Translations under genes and position numbers: made by a program
DNA from: an uncultured Paracoccaceae bacterium
Lineage (GTDB): Bacteria; Pseudomonadota; Alphaproteobacteria; Rhodobacterales; Rhodobacteraceae
Direction of reading: 5' to 3'
Assembly (NCBI GenBank): GCA_947493255.1
Contig: CANLQK010000003.1
Coordinates: forward strand, 248,001 to 312,000
DNA length: 64,000 bases
The notes under the pieces: generated by a model
Seen by the model: the letters and a program-made list of their open reading frames with translations, nothing else
The model's database searches: none
What the model was told of the DNA's origin: nothing
Shown here: positions 36,033 to 45,216 of the stretch, piece by piece
Layout of the letters: every line of letters starts with the position of its first letter
Numbering within the stretch: the stretch's first letter is position 1

Positions 36033-36689
36033 ATGTGCGGACGCATGGCTATAACTCTTCCTCATGATGCGATGGCGCAGACGTTTTCTGCGACCATGGC
36101 AAATAACTTGCCAGATGTTCCCAATTTCAACGTCTGCCCAACCGTGCAGGTTGGGGCGGTTTCATCAGATGCCGGTACGCGGCACTATCGTGCGATGCGC
36201 TGGGGCTTTATTCCGCATTGGTACGGAAAGGCAAACGGGGGGCCATTGCTGATCAACGCACGGGCAGAAACGATTGCGGATAAGCCCGCATTCAGGGCGG
36301 CCTGTCGTGCACGGCGCTGCATTATTCCGGCATCAGGGTTCTATGAATGGACGCGGTTGGAGGATGGTACAAAGTTGCCATGGTATATTCAGCGAGCCGA
36401 TACCGCCCCGTTGGCTTTTGCAGCGATTTGGCAGGATTGGGGGGACTTGGGGGCAACAGCGGCCATTGTCACAACCAAAGCGAACACGGCAATGGGCGAA
36501 ATCCATCACCGTATTCCTGTTATCCTAGAGCCAGACCAATTCGCGATGTGGTTAGGTGAAGAAGGGAAGGGCGCGGCCACTTTGATGCATGCGACTGCTG
36601 AAGAAACTCTAACCTTTCATCGCGTCGATACTGCAGTGAACTCTAATCGCGCGTCTGGCCCAGAATTGATCGATCCGCTGGACGTTTAG
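36033..36689 (+). CDS. SRAP (YedK/HMCES-type) abasic-site-binding protein
   Basis: A 218-residue SRAP-family protein. The start is fixed by the chemistry: Cys2 in MCGRMAI forms the covalent link to an abasic site in single-stranded DNA. Asn and Arg in LLINARAET, Glu in SGFYEWTR and His in EIHHRIPVIL complete the active site. It shields abasic sites during replication. No LexA-type GTTC repeat is visible upstream. It converges with the permease gene by four bases. Confidence 0.93.
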   Translation: MCGRMAITLPHDAMAQTFSATMANNLPDVPNFNVCPTVQVGAVSSDAGTRHYRAMRWGFIPHWYGKANGGPLLINARAETIADKPAFRAACRARRCIIPASGFYEWTRLEDGTKLPWYIQRADTAPLAFAAIWQDWGDLGATAAIVTTKANTAMGEIHHRIPVILEPDQFAMWLGEEGKGAATLMHATAEETLTFHRVDTAVNSNRASGPELIDPLDV

Positions 36690-38065
36690 CCAAACACCCC
36701 AGCTTCGAGGATCGCAAAAATACTAACCAGACCGAGATACGCCAAAAGGCCGTAGCGCAAGTTCCAGCCCCACGTCAGCCGTGTAGGTGCAATCCGTGTG
36801 GTGGCCGATATCAACAACGTCGCTGTGGCATTGGGTGATGCAAACATCGAGATCGCCCAGCCTGCGCTAAGCGCGAACACAATATGTGTTGGGTCAGCGG
36901 GCAAGACGGGCACCATTTGTACGACCTGCCCAATGAACACGACAAGGATGATCGGGCTAAGGGCAATTTGACCACCAATTGTGATTAGAACGGGAAGGGC
37001 TGCAAGGAACAACCATCCCGGCACAGTGGCCAAATCGACGTGAGCTAGTAGGGATTCAACTGGGACGACCTCGGCCGTGGTTCGGCCGATGAACCCGGAA
37101 AGTCCCAAGGCGATCGCGGACCGGGCCAACCCAGAGGCGTCACCAATCAATGCAGGCCAAAACGTCATCAGGTGAGCGGTGACTGTAATTGGTTCGCGGC
37201 GCTGTGCTGCGTACCAGACGACAGTAACAAGTGGAGCAACGAACATGAGTGATAGCGCGGTCGAATACCTGTAGCTGACCTGCAATGTGGCGGTGCAAAC
37301 AATCAATGTCGAACAAACCACGGCCAGCCTAAAAACATGTTTGCGAGGGAGGGGGCAGACTGGGCGCTGCGGGGGCGCAACATTACGCCATTCGATACGG
37401 TCATAGACAAGACCAAGCAGCATCATAAGCACGGACGTCATTAACCCAACCACTATGATTTTGCCTAGGTCGATTTCTGTGAACAAAGTCAATAGCACAG
37501 CTTGCGCAAGGGTGGTTGGTGCCCACAACAATATCCACGCAAACCCGCGAAGAAGAGCTGATAGCTGGCGGCGTTCCATTTGTGTGTCTACCGTACCATC
37601 GTCGTTTTTTGCGGCGTTTTGGATCAATGGTGCCATCAGGCTGATCGCGCCGAAATTCAAGAATACCCCCAATATGTGTCCACCAGTTGCGGTTGCCATG
37701 AAGCGCGTGTTTGCGGGTTGACGGATCAAATAACGACCAACGTTGAGGACAGAAGTTGACCGGTCCGCTGAGATTTTTAATGCCGTTAGAAGTAGGATAA
37801 ACGCTGCGAAGTATGCGGCCAAATCAAGACCCGCCAAAATTGTTTCGGTCGCCCCAGCACGGGCAAGAACAATGGCAAGACCTATCGCAGCCGCAGAGAG
37901 TATCCATTCGCGGATAGTAGCACCTGCAAGACTGAAGAAACATAAAAGTACGAACGCTCCGCGCGCAGCCCAGTCAAGCGCATCCGTGGGCATGGTTTGC
38001 GCGGCCAGCACACAAACAGAAAGAACAAGTAGAACAATGGCAACAGCAACAGGTCTCATGTACAT
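36686..38065 (-). CDS. Polytopic membrane protein, unassigned permease
   Basis: A 459-residue hydrophobic protein with about eleven or twelve predicted membrane segments. Distinct features are FMATATGGHILGVFLNFGAI with SLMAPLIQNAAKND near 125-155 and SALLRGFAWILLWAPTTLAQ near 170-190. The internal symmetry and length suggest an ion-transporter-type permease (SLC13/ArsB-like layout), but I cannot place the family. It diverges from the cupin gene with only 29 bases between start codons, so their promoters must overlap or run into coding sequence, which hints at a functional pair. Confidence 0.6.
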   Translation of the reverse strand: MYMRPVAVAIVLLVLSVCVLAAQTMPTDALDWAARGAFVLLCFFSLAGATIREWILSAAAIGLAIVLARAGATETILAGLDLAAYFAAFILLLTALKISADRSTSVLNVGRYLIRQPANTRFMATATGGHILGVFLNFGAISLMAPLIQNAAKNDDGTVDTQMERRQLSALLRGFAWILLWAPTTLAQAVLLTLFTEIDLGKIIVVGLMTSVLMMLLGLVYDRIEWRNVAPPQRPVCPLPRKHVFRLAVVCSTLIVCTATLQVSYRYSTALSLMFVAPLVTVVWYAAQRREPITVTAHLMTFWPALIGDASGLARSAIALGLSGFIGRTTAEVVPVESLLAHVDLATVPGWLFLAALPVLITIGGQIALSPIILVVFIGQVVQMVPVLPADPTHIVFALSAGWAISMFASPNATATLLISATTRIAPTRLTWGWNLRYGLLAYLGLVSIFAILEAGVFG

Positions 38066-38094
38066 TCGTCTCTATTCACGGGAGATCGCCACAA

Positions 38095-38661
38095 ATGTTC
38101 ATGACTTTGACTGATGCGGACTTTGACCAACCGGTAGGTGCCTTGTGTTCTGCCCATTGGGTACAGGGCGTTGAAGATGGGGTTGACCAGCCAGCGGGAC
38201 GTGCATCTAGGGGCGCTGGGCGGGGATTGGGTGTTTTCGTTACCCATGGAGAAATTGTTGGGGTCGGCGTATTGGGCAGCCATTCCATTGAAATGCCAGA
38301 TGGCCCATGGGCGCTGCGGATGGATGAAGTTTCTTTTCCTGTCGGTGCTGTTGCGCACCGCCACATTCATTCTGGATCGGGTTGGCGATATCTGGTGTCT
38401 GGGGCGTTGCGAATTGAAAGCAATACTGGGGCCCAGACAATGAACGTAGGGAATTGTTGGTTTGAACCTGCCAATACACCGGTGCGCGCGGTATCGTTGC
38501 ATCAAGCCGGAGTTTCCAGATTTGTGCGGGCTATGGTTATCCCGCAATCGGCGATAGGGCTGTCGACGTTTCAGCTGTGTGATCCAGCGGATGGTACATT
38601 GCCGCGTTTGCAAGTGACGCATCGCCATTTTGATCTGCCCTATCAGGTGGATGCTGGATAG
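38095..38661 (+). CDS. Cupin-fold protein
   Basis: A 188-residue cytoplasmic protein with GGGAG in front of its ATG. The motif GAVAHRHIHSGSGWRYLVSG (His ligands in HRHxH), with GALRIE and GNCWFEPANTPVRAV later, marks one cupin barrel at about residues 85-145. Substrate and reaction are unknown. It is divergent from the permease (29 bases) and its 3' end overlaps the convergent glcG-like gene by 19 bases. Confidence 0.75.
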   Translation: MFMTLTDADFDQPVGALCSAHWVQGVEDGVDQPAGRASRGAGRGLGVFVTHGEIVGVGVLGSHSIEMPDGPWALRMDEVSFPVGAVAHRHIHSGSGWRYLVSGALRIESNTGAQTMNVGNCWFEPANTPVRAVSLHQAGVSRFVRAMVIPQSAIGLSTFQLCDPADGTLPRLQVTHRHFDLPYQVDAG

Positions 38662-39140
38662 TGATCTGACAGCGACGAAGTGCGCCAGTCTGGGTTCGGC
38701 TCGGCCGGCTCAGGCGCGTAACCCGCTGCTTTGATTGCTTCGATTGCACAATATTCGTCTTTATCAGAGGTGTCGCCTGAAACACCTACAGCACCCAATG
38801 TTATGCCGTCTGCGTCTTCAACGAGCACACCGCCTGGAACGGGAATGAATTGCCCGCCAGACGCTGCTGCAATCGCGTTTTGAAACGCTGGCCGTTCTGA
38901 CAGCCGGTCACGTATCAATCGGCTGGAAATGCCCATACCTAAGGCGCCATAGGCCTTACCGAATGCGATTTCGAAACGCACCAATCCTGACCCGTCCTCG
39001 GATTGCATTGCGACCAATTTGCCACCTGCATCAATCACCACCACCGTCAGCGGCAACAATGAGGCTTGGCGGCCGCACGACATGGCACTCGCGATGATTG
39101 TGTTTGCTTTGTCCAAAGGCAAAGAAGTCTGGAGTCGCAT
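38643..39140 (-). CDS. GlcG/HbpS heme-binding-like protein
   Basis: A 165-residue protein of the GlcG/HbpS (DUF336) type: LPLTVVVIDAGGKLVAMQSE near 29-48, IAFGKAYGALGMG near 59-71, and GGVLVEDADGITLGAVGVSG near 103-122. Members bind heme or act as accessory proteins in organic-acid catabolism. It is the last gene of the malonate operon, 9 bases after dctM. Its 3' end overlaps the cupin gene on the other strand. Confidence 0.85.
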   Translation of the reverse strand: MRLQTSLPLDKANTIIASAMSCGRQASLLPLTVVVIDAGGKLVAMQSEDGSGLVRFEIAFGKAYGALGMGISSRLIRDRLSERPAFQNAIAAASGGQFIPVPGGVLVEDADGITLGAVGVSGDTSDKDEYCAIEAIKAAGYAPEPAEPNPDWRTSSLSDHYPAST

Positions 39141-39149
39141 CTTGTGTCC

Positions 39150-40505
39150 TTACTGGCTGGCGGCCCAAAGGCCGGACCACCATGCCTCGAAGTCGAAATT
39201 TGGTAGCCACGTTACAATTTCTGGGAACATCAAAAGTGCGGCAATTGTGATCACGTCAGCAATAAAGAACAATGCGACACCACGAAAGACCGTTCCAAGT
39301 GGGATGTCTGGGCGGACGCCGTTCACGACAAAACAGTTGAGTCCTATGGGCGGTGTGATCAAGCAAACTTCAGCCATCTTGACCGCGATGATGCCAAACC
39401 AGATTGGGTCAAAACCAAGCGCGATAACGGCTGGGTAGACCACAGGCAGCGTTAGTAAAAGCATACCGATCGCATCCATGAACATACCCAATACAGCGTA
39501 GGCTAAAAGTATACAGATCATGATGGTCATCGGCGCCACATCGAGGCCGACAATCCATTCTGTAAACGCCCCTGGAATACCTGAGAACCCTAAGAACCTG
39601 ACGAAGATCAGCACACCCCAGATAAGCGAAAAAATCATGACAGTTAGTTTGGCACTTTCCATTAAACTGTCTTTGATGGATCTTAGTGGTGTTCCGCGTA
39701 CCAAGGCCAAAACGAAAACAACGGCTGCACCCAAGGCACCAGCTTCGGTCGGTGTTGCCCAGCCGCCGTAGATTGACGTCATGATGATAATCACGACCAA
39801 AAGGATGGGCGAGATACCAGGAAGGGTCCGAACGCGTTCTCCCCATGTGAACCCTTTGACAGATGGGGCCGAGCCAGGCTTTAGGATCGCCCAGACGACG
39901 ATGATGCCCGCGTATACAATGGCCGAAAAGATGCCGGGCAAGAAACCAGCCAATAGCAGCTTGCCAACCGATTGTTCCACGATGATCGCATAGATGACCA
40001 AGATGGCGGATGGCGGAATCAATGTGGCGAGCGTTCCCGCCGAGGCAACCACACCAGCGGCCATACGACGGTCATAGCCGTACTTTAGCATTTCAGGGAT
40101 GGCTACGCGGCTGAAGACCGCCGCAGTTGCAGTAGACGCACCAGATACGGCCGCAAAGCCAGCGGTCGCAAAGACGGTGGCCACAGCCAAACCACCCGGC
40201 ATCCAGCCCAGCCATTTACGCGCTGCATCAAACAGCTGTTGTGTCATGCCTGCGTGGAACGCGAGGAAACCGATGAAGATAAACATAGGCAAGACCGACA
40301 AAGCATAGGCCGATGATTTTGAGTGAGGGATGGTGCCGATAATCCCTGCTGCCGGTCCCCAGCCACGTAGCTCGACAAGGCCGAGCAGGCCGACTACTGC
40401 TGCCGCAAAGACGACGCGAACCCCGAGAACAATCAATAACAAGAGTAACCCGAGAGTAATCATTCCGACCAAGAACGGATCGGACATTCCGATACCTAAA
40501 ATCAT
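39150..40505 (-). CDS. dctM: TRAP transporter large permease (malonate operon)
   Basis: A 451-residue DctM-type protein with about twelve membrane segments. GASTATAAVFSRVAIPEM near 118 and LATLIPPSAILVIYAIIVEQ near 155 are conserved loops, and AEVCLITPPIGLNCFVVNGV near 395 is the C-terminal signature. It forms the Na+-driven substrate path with the small permease. Its start overlaps the dctQ stop (ATGA). Given the malonyl-CoA genes upstream, malonate or a close dicarboxylate is the likely substrate. Confidence 0.93.
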   Translation of the reverse strand: MILGIGMSDPFLVGMITLGLLLLLIVLGVRVVFAAAVVGLLGLVELRGWGPAAGIIGTIPHSKSSAYALSVLPMFIFIGFLAFHAGMTQQLFDAARKWLGWMPGGLAVATVFATAGFAAVSGASTATAAVFSRVAIPEMLKYGYDRRMAAGVVASAGTLATLIPPSAILVIYAIIVEQSVGKLLLAGFLPGIFSAIVYAGIIVVWAILKPGSAPSVKGFTWGERVRTLPGISPILLVVIIIMTSIYGGWATPTEAGALGAAVVFVLALVRGTPLRSIKDSLMESAKLTVMIFSLIWGVLIFVRFLGFSGIPGAFTEWIVGLDVAPMTIMICILLAYAVLGMFMDAIGMLLLTLPVVYPAVIALGFDPIWFGIIAVKMAEVCLITPPIGLNCFVVNGVRPDIPLGTVFRGVALFFIADVITIAALLMFPEIVTWLPNFDFEAWWSGLWAASQ

Positions 40506-41137
40506 GCCTTGCCCTCCGGCTCGGGAAGCTCGGTGTCGTCACCCATCACTTCGTGAATTTCATCTTGGGCTTGTTCCGCGACATCCTTTGCGATGACAAC
40601 GCCAACAGGGTCCAGTTCAGGATTCAAGAACAACCGGACAGATCCGGCAAATTGGATGGCAAGCCGTACCCACCAAATCGAGAAGGCAATTGGGACCAAC
40701 AATTTAGACGGCCAAGTTACATATTCCGCGTCCATTGTTGTGTCGCCGGTTGTGTAGGCGCGCATGAAGTGGCCGTAGCCATAGAATATCAGGACGGCAA
40801 TGATGAACATTGCAATGCCTGCGCCAAATGCTTCAAGCGCCCAAAGCTTTCGTCCCTTTAAATTGCCAGCCAACAGTTCCATGCGAATGTGGCTGCCCAG
40901 CCGTTGGCAGTAGGCAGCGCCCAGGAAGGCCATAGATGCCATCGAGAGTTCGACAAGGTCGATGTAACCTTTGATGGGCGAGTTGAAGAGAGTACGCGCA
41001 ACGATTTGGGTCACGCCGAGAACCATCAAGGCAACGATCGCAAAGGCTGCAATTAGATTGGCCAAATCCTCGATTGGCATCATGCCCCTATGAAGGCGGC
41101 CCAATAGCCCGCCTTGTTGGTCTGTCTTCGCAGCCAT
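40502..41137 (-). CDS. dctQ: TRAP transporter small permease (malonate operon)
   Basis: A 211-residue DctQ-type protein with four membrane segments (LIAAFAIVALMVLGVTQIVA near 28-47; STASMAFLGAAYC-type segment near 68; LEAFGAGIAMFIIAVLIFYG near 100). It has a long acidic C-terminus (DEIHEVMGDDTELPEPEG). It couples with DctM. A strong hairpin with a T-run separates it from the binding-protein gene upstream, so it is probably made in smaller amounts. Confidence 0.9.
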   Translation of the reverse strand: MAAKTDQQGGLLGRLHRGMMPIEDLANLIAAFAIVALMVLGVTQIVARTLFNSPIKGYIDLVELSMASMAFLGAAYCQRLGSHIRMELLAGNLKGRKLWALEAFGAGIAMFIIAVLIFYGYGHFMRAYTTGDTTMDAEYVTWPSKLLVPIAFSIWWVRLAIQFAGSVRLFLNPELDPVGVVIAKDVAEQAQDEIHEVMGDDTELPEPEGKA

Positions 41138-41166
41138 CCTAGCCCCCTAGATGTCTTTGGAAATTA

Positions 41167-41210
41167 CCAAAAAATGGGTTTGGCCCCGCGCACTGGCGCG
41201 CGGCCAAACC
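41167..41210 (-). terminator. Hairpin with T-run between dctP and dctQ: partial terminator
   Basis: On the minus strand GGTTTGGCC (41210-41202) pairs with GGCCAAACC (41185-41177), extended by an inner five-base GC stem after one mismatch, with a four-base loop. TTTTTT follows closely. It sits 7 bases after the dctP stop and 30 before the dctQ start region, inside an operon. Such a site would let the periplasmic binding protein be produced in excess over the membrane subunits. Confidence 0.8.
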
Positions 41211-41216
41211 GGTTTC

Positions 41217-42245
41217 TTATTGGTTCTGTGCTTCTTCAGCGTAAGCCCAGACGGCGTCGAAGACAGCTTGGGCATCGAAATCGCCTTGGTTGGCTTCGAT
41301 CCAGGCATCCCAAACCGGCTGCCCAGCAACTTCGCGGAACTGTGCGATCTGCTCGTCAGAATAAGTGATCGCTTCCAATGTATCGTTGAAGACTGGAAGA
41401 TTCTTTTCATCCTGTTCGGCGTAGGCCGCTTGTTCAACTTCCATGCCCATGTCACGCAGGCCCATTAGCAAGTCTTGGTACTGTGCCGGTAGCGCTTCAT
41501 ACGCAGTTTTGTTGAAGACCCAGCCACATTCAGATGTTCCTGGTGCAAGGTTAGATGTGAACCAATCAGCCTCTTCAGAGATACCGAAAGAAACGTGTGC
41601 GTAAGTGAACGGGAATGCTGCCGCGTCCACCGCGCCACGTTGGAACGCCGTAGACGTTTCACCGGCGGGCAAAGACGTTGGAACCGCGCCGAGCGCTTCC
41701 ATAGCGGACCCAAGACCACCACCCGCACGAACACGCAAGCCGTCCCAATCCGCGAGATCGGTTGGTGCATCGCCCTTACCAAGGATCTCATACTGAGGCA
41801 GGAGGCCAGACATGTATGGAACTGCGTTCCACTGTTCCATGTCGGCGACGATTGCAGGGTGTTCGAACATTTTCGAACGGACGTAACGGTCTACGTCAGG
41901 GTCGCCTAGCGGTAAGAACGGAAGCGAGAACACCATCCATGCGGGGTTTTTGCCCGGATGGTAGAAGTTACAGATAGCAGCGCCTTCAAAGGCGTTTAGC
42001 TGCAGGCCATCAAGGTTTTCACGAGATGCAGAAAGCTGCGCGCCGTAAAAAATTTCAATGTTGAAATTGCCACCTGTCTGTTCGCGTACTTCGTCTGCAA
42101 TGGCCTCCATGCCAGCGGACAAGGCACGTGGGTTGCCCCACATTGAAAAGCTCCAGTTTACTTCAGGGCCTTCGACTGTTTGCGCGAACGCGGCCGTCGA
42201 TGCCAGCAATGTCGTTGCCAGTGTCAGTGTCTTCAAAGTCTTCAT
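41217..42245 (-). CDS. dctP: TRAP transporter substrate-binding protein (malonate operon)
   Basis: A 342-residue periplasmic protein from the ATG at 42245 (GGGAGG upstream) with signal peptide MKTLKTLTLATTLLASTAAFA. LKVRAGG-type segments WDGLRVRAGGGLGSAMEALG near 163 and the conserved Arg there normally bind the carboxylate. RGAVDAAAFPFTYAHV and GTSECGWVFNKTAYEALP follow. The likely ligand is malonate. TRAP systems for malonate (MatPQM with a GntR regulator) are described in Sinorhizobium, as I recall. Confidence 0.92.
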   Translation of the reverse strand: MKTLKTLTLATTLLASTAAFAQTVEGPEVNWSFSMWGNPRALSAGMEAIADEVREQTGGNFNIEIFYGAQLSASRENLDGLQLNAFEGAAICNFYHPGKNPAWMVFSLPFLPLGDPDVDRYVRSKMFEHPAIVADMEQWNAVPYMSGLLPQYEILGKGDAPTDLADWDGLRVRAGGGLGSAMEALGAVPTSLPAGETSTAFQRGAVDAAAFPFTYAHVSFGISEEADWFTSNLAPGTSECGWVFNKTAYEALPAQYQDLLMGLRDMGMEVEQAAYAEQDEKNLPVFNDTLEAITYSDEQIAQFREVAGQPVWDAWIEANQGDFDAQAVFDAVWAYAEEAQNQ

Positions 42246-42345
42246 GGTATCCTCCCAGATAATGATGGGCTTGTTGCCCTGTCTTGATTCTCCCTTGGCC
42301 ATTGAGCCTGCTTGTGCTGGCTTTTGGCAAGCTAAGTCTTGTAAA

Positions 42346-43836
42346 TTAGGTTTTGTGATCTTCCCTTAGAACGTTTTTCTGAACCTTGCCCATCGTATTG
42401 CGGGGCAATTCGTCCATGATGATGTAGCGTCGCGGATGTTTGAAACGGGCCAATTGAGGTTCAACTTTCTGCCCAATCGCGGTGTCGGTTAGGTCAGGGT
42501 TTTCCAGAACGATGGCGGCCAAAACGCTTTCACCAAAATCAGCGTGTGGAATGCCAAAGACGGCGCTTTCTAGAACACCGTCTACGTCGTTGATGACGTC
42601 TTCAATTTCTTTGGGGTAAATGTTGTAGCCGCCTGAAATGATCAGGTCTTTTTGGCGGCCGACAATACTTATCCGCCCATCAGCATCTTTCACGCCAAGA
42701 TCACCGGTTATGAAGAACCCACTTTCACGCAGTTCTTCGGCGGTCTTCTCGGGCATGTTCCAATACCCTTGAAACACATTATCGCCTCGAACTTCGATCA
42801 TGCCGACTTCGCCAGCGGCAACGGGTTTCCCGTCTTCAGTGATCTCGACTTCGGTACCAGGCAAGGCGAACCCTACAGTTCCGGCTACTCGGTCCCCGTC
42901 AAAGGGGTTCGACGTGATCATATTGGTTTCGGTCATTCCGTACCGTTCTAGAATGCGGTGGCCTGTGCGGTCTTCGAATGCGGTATGAGTTTCAGCCAAC
43001 AACGGTGCGGAACCGGAAACAAACAAACGCATTTTTTCTACAAGCGGTTTGGTGAACCGTTCATCGCCCAACAAGCGGGTGTAGAATGTGGGCACGCCCA
43101 TTAACATAGTAGAAGCAGGAATTTCGCTAATGATGTCATCAACGTTGAACGCCGCCATAAACCGGACGCGCGCGCCAGACAAAAGCGATGTGTTCATTGC
43201 GACGAAGAGCCCGTGTGTATGGAAGATCGGAAGTGCGTGGATCAGGCGGTCGGTGTTAGAAATTTGCCAAAGATCCGTCAATGAAACCGAATTGGACAGT
43301 AAGTTTTTGTGGGAAAGCATTGCCCCTTTTGAACGGCCGGTGGTTCCGGATGTATAGAGCAGGGCCGCCAAATCTTCAGGTCCTCGGGCGGCAGTTTCAA
43401 AAGTCGTTGGTTGTTCGTTGGCGGCGAGTACAAGCGACCCAGTCGCATCGTTGGCCAATGTCATGAGCTCAGTGGACGCACCGCAAATCTCTTCCATTTC
43501 CGACAAACTTCTAGGATCGCAGATAATGAGTGCAGGGGCGGCGTCTTCGATGAAGTAGCGCACTTCAGATTGGGTGTAGGCTGTATTGAGCGGCAGATAC
43601 ACTGCACCAGCCTGGACCGCGGCGCCATAAAGCGCAATTGACTCCGCTGTCTTTGGACCTTGAACGACGACACGATCACCAGGCGCGACGCCAGCACCAG
43701 ATAGCACATTGGCCAGTTGGGCAACGCGAGCCACGAACTGCGCGTACGTCCATGACGAACCGTCATCAAGGTCTAGAAAGACATCGTCGTTGTTGGCGTG
43801 AGGGGCGATTAGGGCATCGTATAAGGTATTGGTCAC
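42346..43836 (-). CDS. matB: Malonyl-CoA synthetase
   Basis: A 496-residue ANL ligase that makes malonyl-CoA from malonate, ATP and CoA. LLYTSGTTGRSKGAMLSHKN near 158-177, GHRILERYGMTETNMITSNP near 290, GRQKDLIISGGYNIYPKEIE near 400 and PRNTMGKVQKN (catalytic Lys) are present. The RYGMTETNM region matches MatB enzymes. The partner malonyl-CoA decarboxylase overlaps its start by four bases, which strongly supports the substrate call. Confidence 0.92.
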   Translation of the reverse strand: MTNTLYDALIAPHANNDDVFLDLDDGSSWTYAQFVARVAQLANVLSGAGVAPGDRVVVQGPKTAESIALYGAAVQAGAVYLPLNTAYTQSEVRYFIEDAAPALIICDPRSLSEMEEICGASTELMTLANDATGSLVLAANEQPTTFETAARGPEDLAALLYTSGTTGRSKGAMLSHKNLLSNSVSLTDLWQISNTDRLIHALPIFHTHGLFVAMNTSLLSGARVRFMAAFNVDDIISEIPASTMLMGVPTFYTRLLGDERFTKPLVEKMRLFVSGSAPLLAETHTAFEDRTGHRILERYGMTETNMITSNPFDGDRVAGTVGFALPGTEVEITEDGKPVAAGEVGMIEVRGDNVFQGYWNMPEKTAEELRESGFFITGDLGVKDADGRISIVGRQKDLIISGGYNIYPKEIEDVINDVDGVLESAVFGIPHADFGESVLAAIVLENPDLTDTAIGQKVEPQLARFKHPRRYIIMDELPRNTMGKVQKNVLREDHKT

Positions 43837-45134
43837 GACGTGGTTTCCTCGGGTTTGGTCAAAATTGCCGCTGTGGCGAGCGATTGCACTGCGCGCGACG
43901 CGGCAACAACGCCATTGCGGGCAAAGTTTTCGTGGTTCTTTTCTGTCTGTGATAGATCGTAAAGGTAATTGACCATCGCGCCACTCGATTGCGCGCGGCC
44001 ATTTACCGAGCTGTCAGCGTTGGCATGAACATCATGGATTTCAGCACCATTGCCCAAGTGAAACCTAGCAACGGGGTCATTAGGTTGATCGCTATCGCCC
44101 CGTTTAGAAGTGGTCAAATACCTGGCTGCCAATGCTCGGACATCTTCATCTGGGGCCGTCCCTGCCAAGACAGCCGCCGAGGCTGCCCCGAGTTCATCAT
44201 CATCCGTTTGAGAGGCAAGCCAACGGTTTAAGCTGGGGATGGGCGAGAGCGTTACGAACCTGTCAATTTGTGGGAATTCCATGGCCAGTTCCGCAGCTAC
44301 CTGTTTGATCAATAGGTTACCGAAACTAATGCCAGCCAATCCACGCTGGCAGTTAGAAATTGAATAGTAAACCGCAACCTTGGCATCTTCGGGGTGTAGC
44401 GGTTCGCGCCCCTCAGATAACACGTCATCGATCGAACCGGGCACCTGTTCGGTCAGCGCGACTTCGACAAAAATCAAAGGCTCATCTGGCATCGCAGGGT
44501 GAAAAAATGCAAAGCATCGGCGGTCCGCTGGGTCCAGACGTCGACGCAAGTCGTCGAGGTCATCGATTTCGTGCACGGCTTCGTAGGCGACGATCTTGTC
44601 CAGAACACGAGCAGGGGTGTCCCAATTTATTTGTTTCAGCACCAGAAACCCTCGATTGAACCAACTGCGCAGCAGATGCACGAAATCTATGTTCGTCCGA
44701 GCGAGGTCTTTATGTGTTTTTGCCAACTTCAAAAGATCGACACGCATGGAAACCAAGTCGGCGGTGGCTCCGACGGGTTGATTCAAACGGCGCAGGAGCT
44801 CTTGTCGTTTAGGTTCTGCAGCGATCGATAACTTTTCGAAGATATCTGTGGACGGCGACTGTTCGTATACTTTTGCTAACGCCCCAAGACCGGCGGCATC
44901 CACATCTAGTTCTGTGTTCAAGAACTGAAAGAACGTGAGCTTTTCATCTTCGCTGAGGTCTCGATATTGCGCCAGAATGGATGTTGCCAGTTTTTGCCCA
45001 GATACGTCGCCCTCCTTAGAAAGCAGTGCGTGACACAACTGTTGAATATCCCGCGCGTCGTCCTCTTTTGACCAAGCGATACGGCGATCAAAAAGAGTCG
45101 ATAGCATGTCTGTTAAGAACCGATTTCGTTGCAT
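43833..45134 (-). CDS. matA: Malonyl-CoA decarboxylase
   Basis: A 433-residue MCD-family enzyme that decarboxylates malonyl-CoA to acetyl-CoA. The N-terminal helical domain covers about 1-170. The catalytic GNAT-like domain carries the conserved Ser region FVTLSPIPSLNRWL near 290 and the His/Asn region VARFHLGNGAEIHDVHANAD near 365. GISFGNLLIKQV near 270 is also typical. GGAGACGC lies before the ATG. It is the first gene of the malonate operon and overlaps matB. The upstream 82 bases are AT-rich and contain ATCGATATT (45173-45181). Confidence 0.93.
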   Translation of the reverse strand: MQRNRFLTDMLSTLFDRRIAWSKEDDARDIQQLCHALLSKEGDVSGQKLATSILAQYRDLSEDEKLTFFQFLNTELDVDAAGLGALAKVYEQSPSTDIFEKLSIAAEPKRQELLRRLNQPVGATADLVSMRVDLLKLAKTHKDLARTNIDFVHLLRSWFNRGFLVLKQINWDTPARVLDKIVAYEAVHEIDDLDDLRRRLDPADRRCFAFFHPAMPDEPLIFVEVALTEQVPGSIDDVLSEGREPLHPEDAKVAVYYSISNCQRGLAGISFGNLLIKQVAAELAMEFPQIDRFVTLSPIPSLNRWLASQTDDDELGAASAAVLAGTAPDEDVRALAARYLTTSKRGDSDQPNDPVARFHLGNGAEIHDVHANADSSVNGRAQSSGAMVNYLYDLSQTEKNHENFARNGVVAASRAVQSLATAAILTKPEETTS

Positions 45135-45172
45135 TTCGCGTCTCCGAGGCCTGAAATGGAAGCTTTCATAAA

Positions 45173-45181
45173 ATCGATATT
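45173..45181. promoter_or_regulatory. ATCGATATT motif in the malonate operon promoter
   Basis: ATCGATATT here is repeated at 46330-46338 in the divergent promoter on the other side of the gntR gene. Both lie in short AT-rich intergenic regions next to a GntR gene, so a shared regulator site is possible. The motif is short. Confidence 0.35.
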
Positions 45182-45216
45182 ATTTCAATTGGAATATTTA
45201 AATCGTTAAAATTGAC

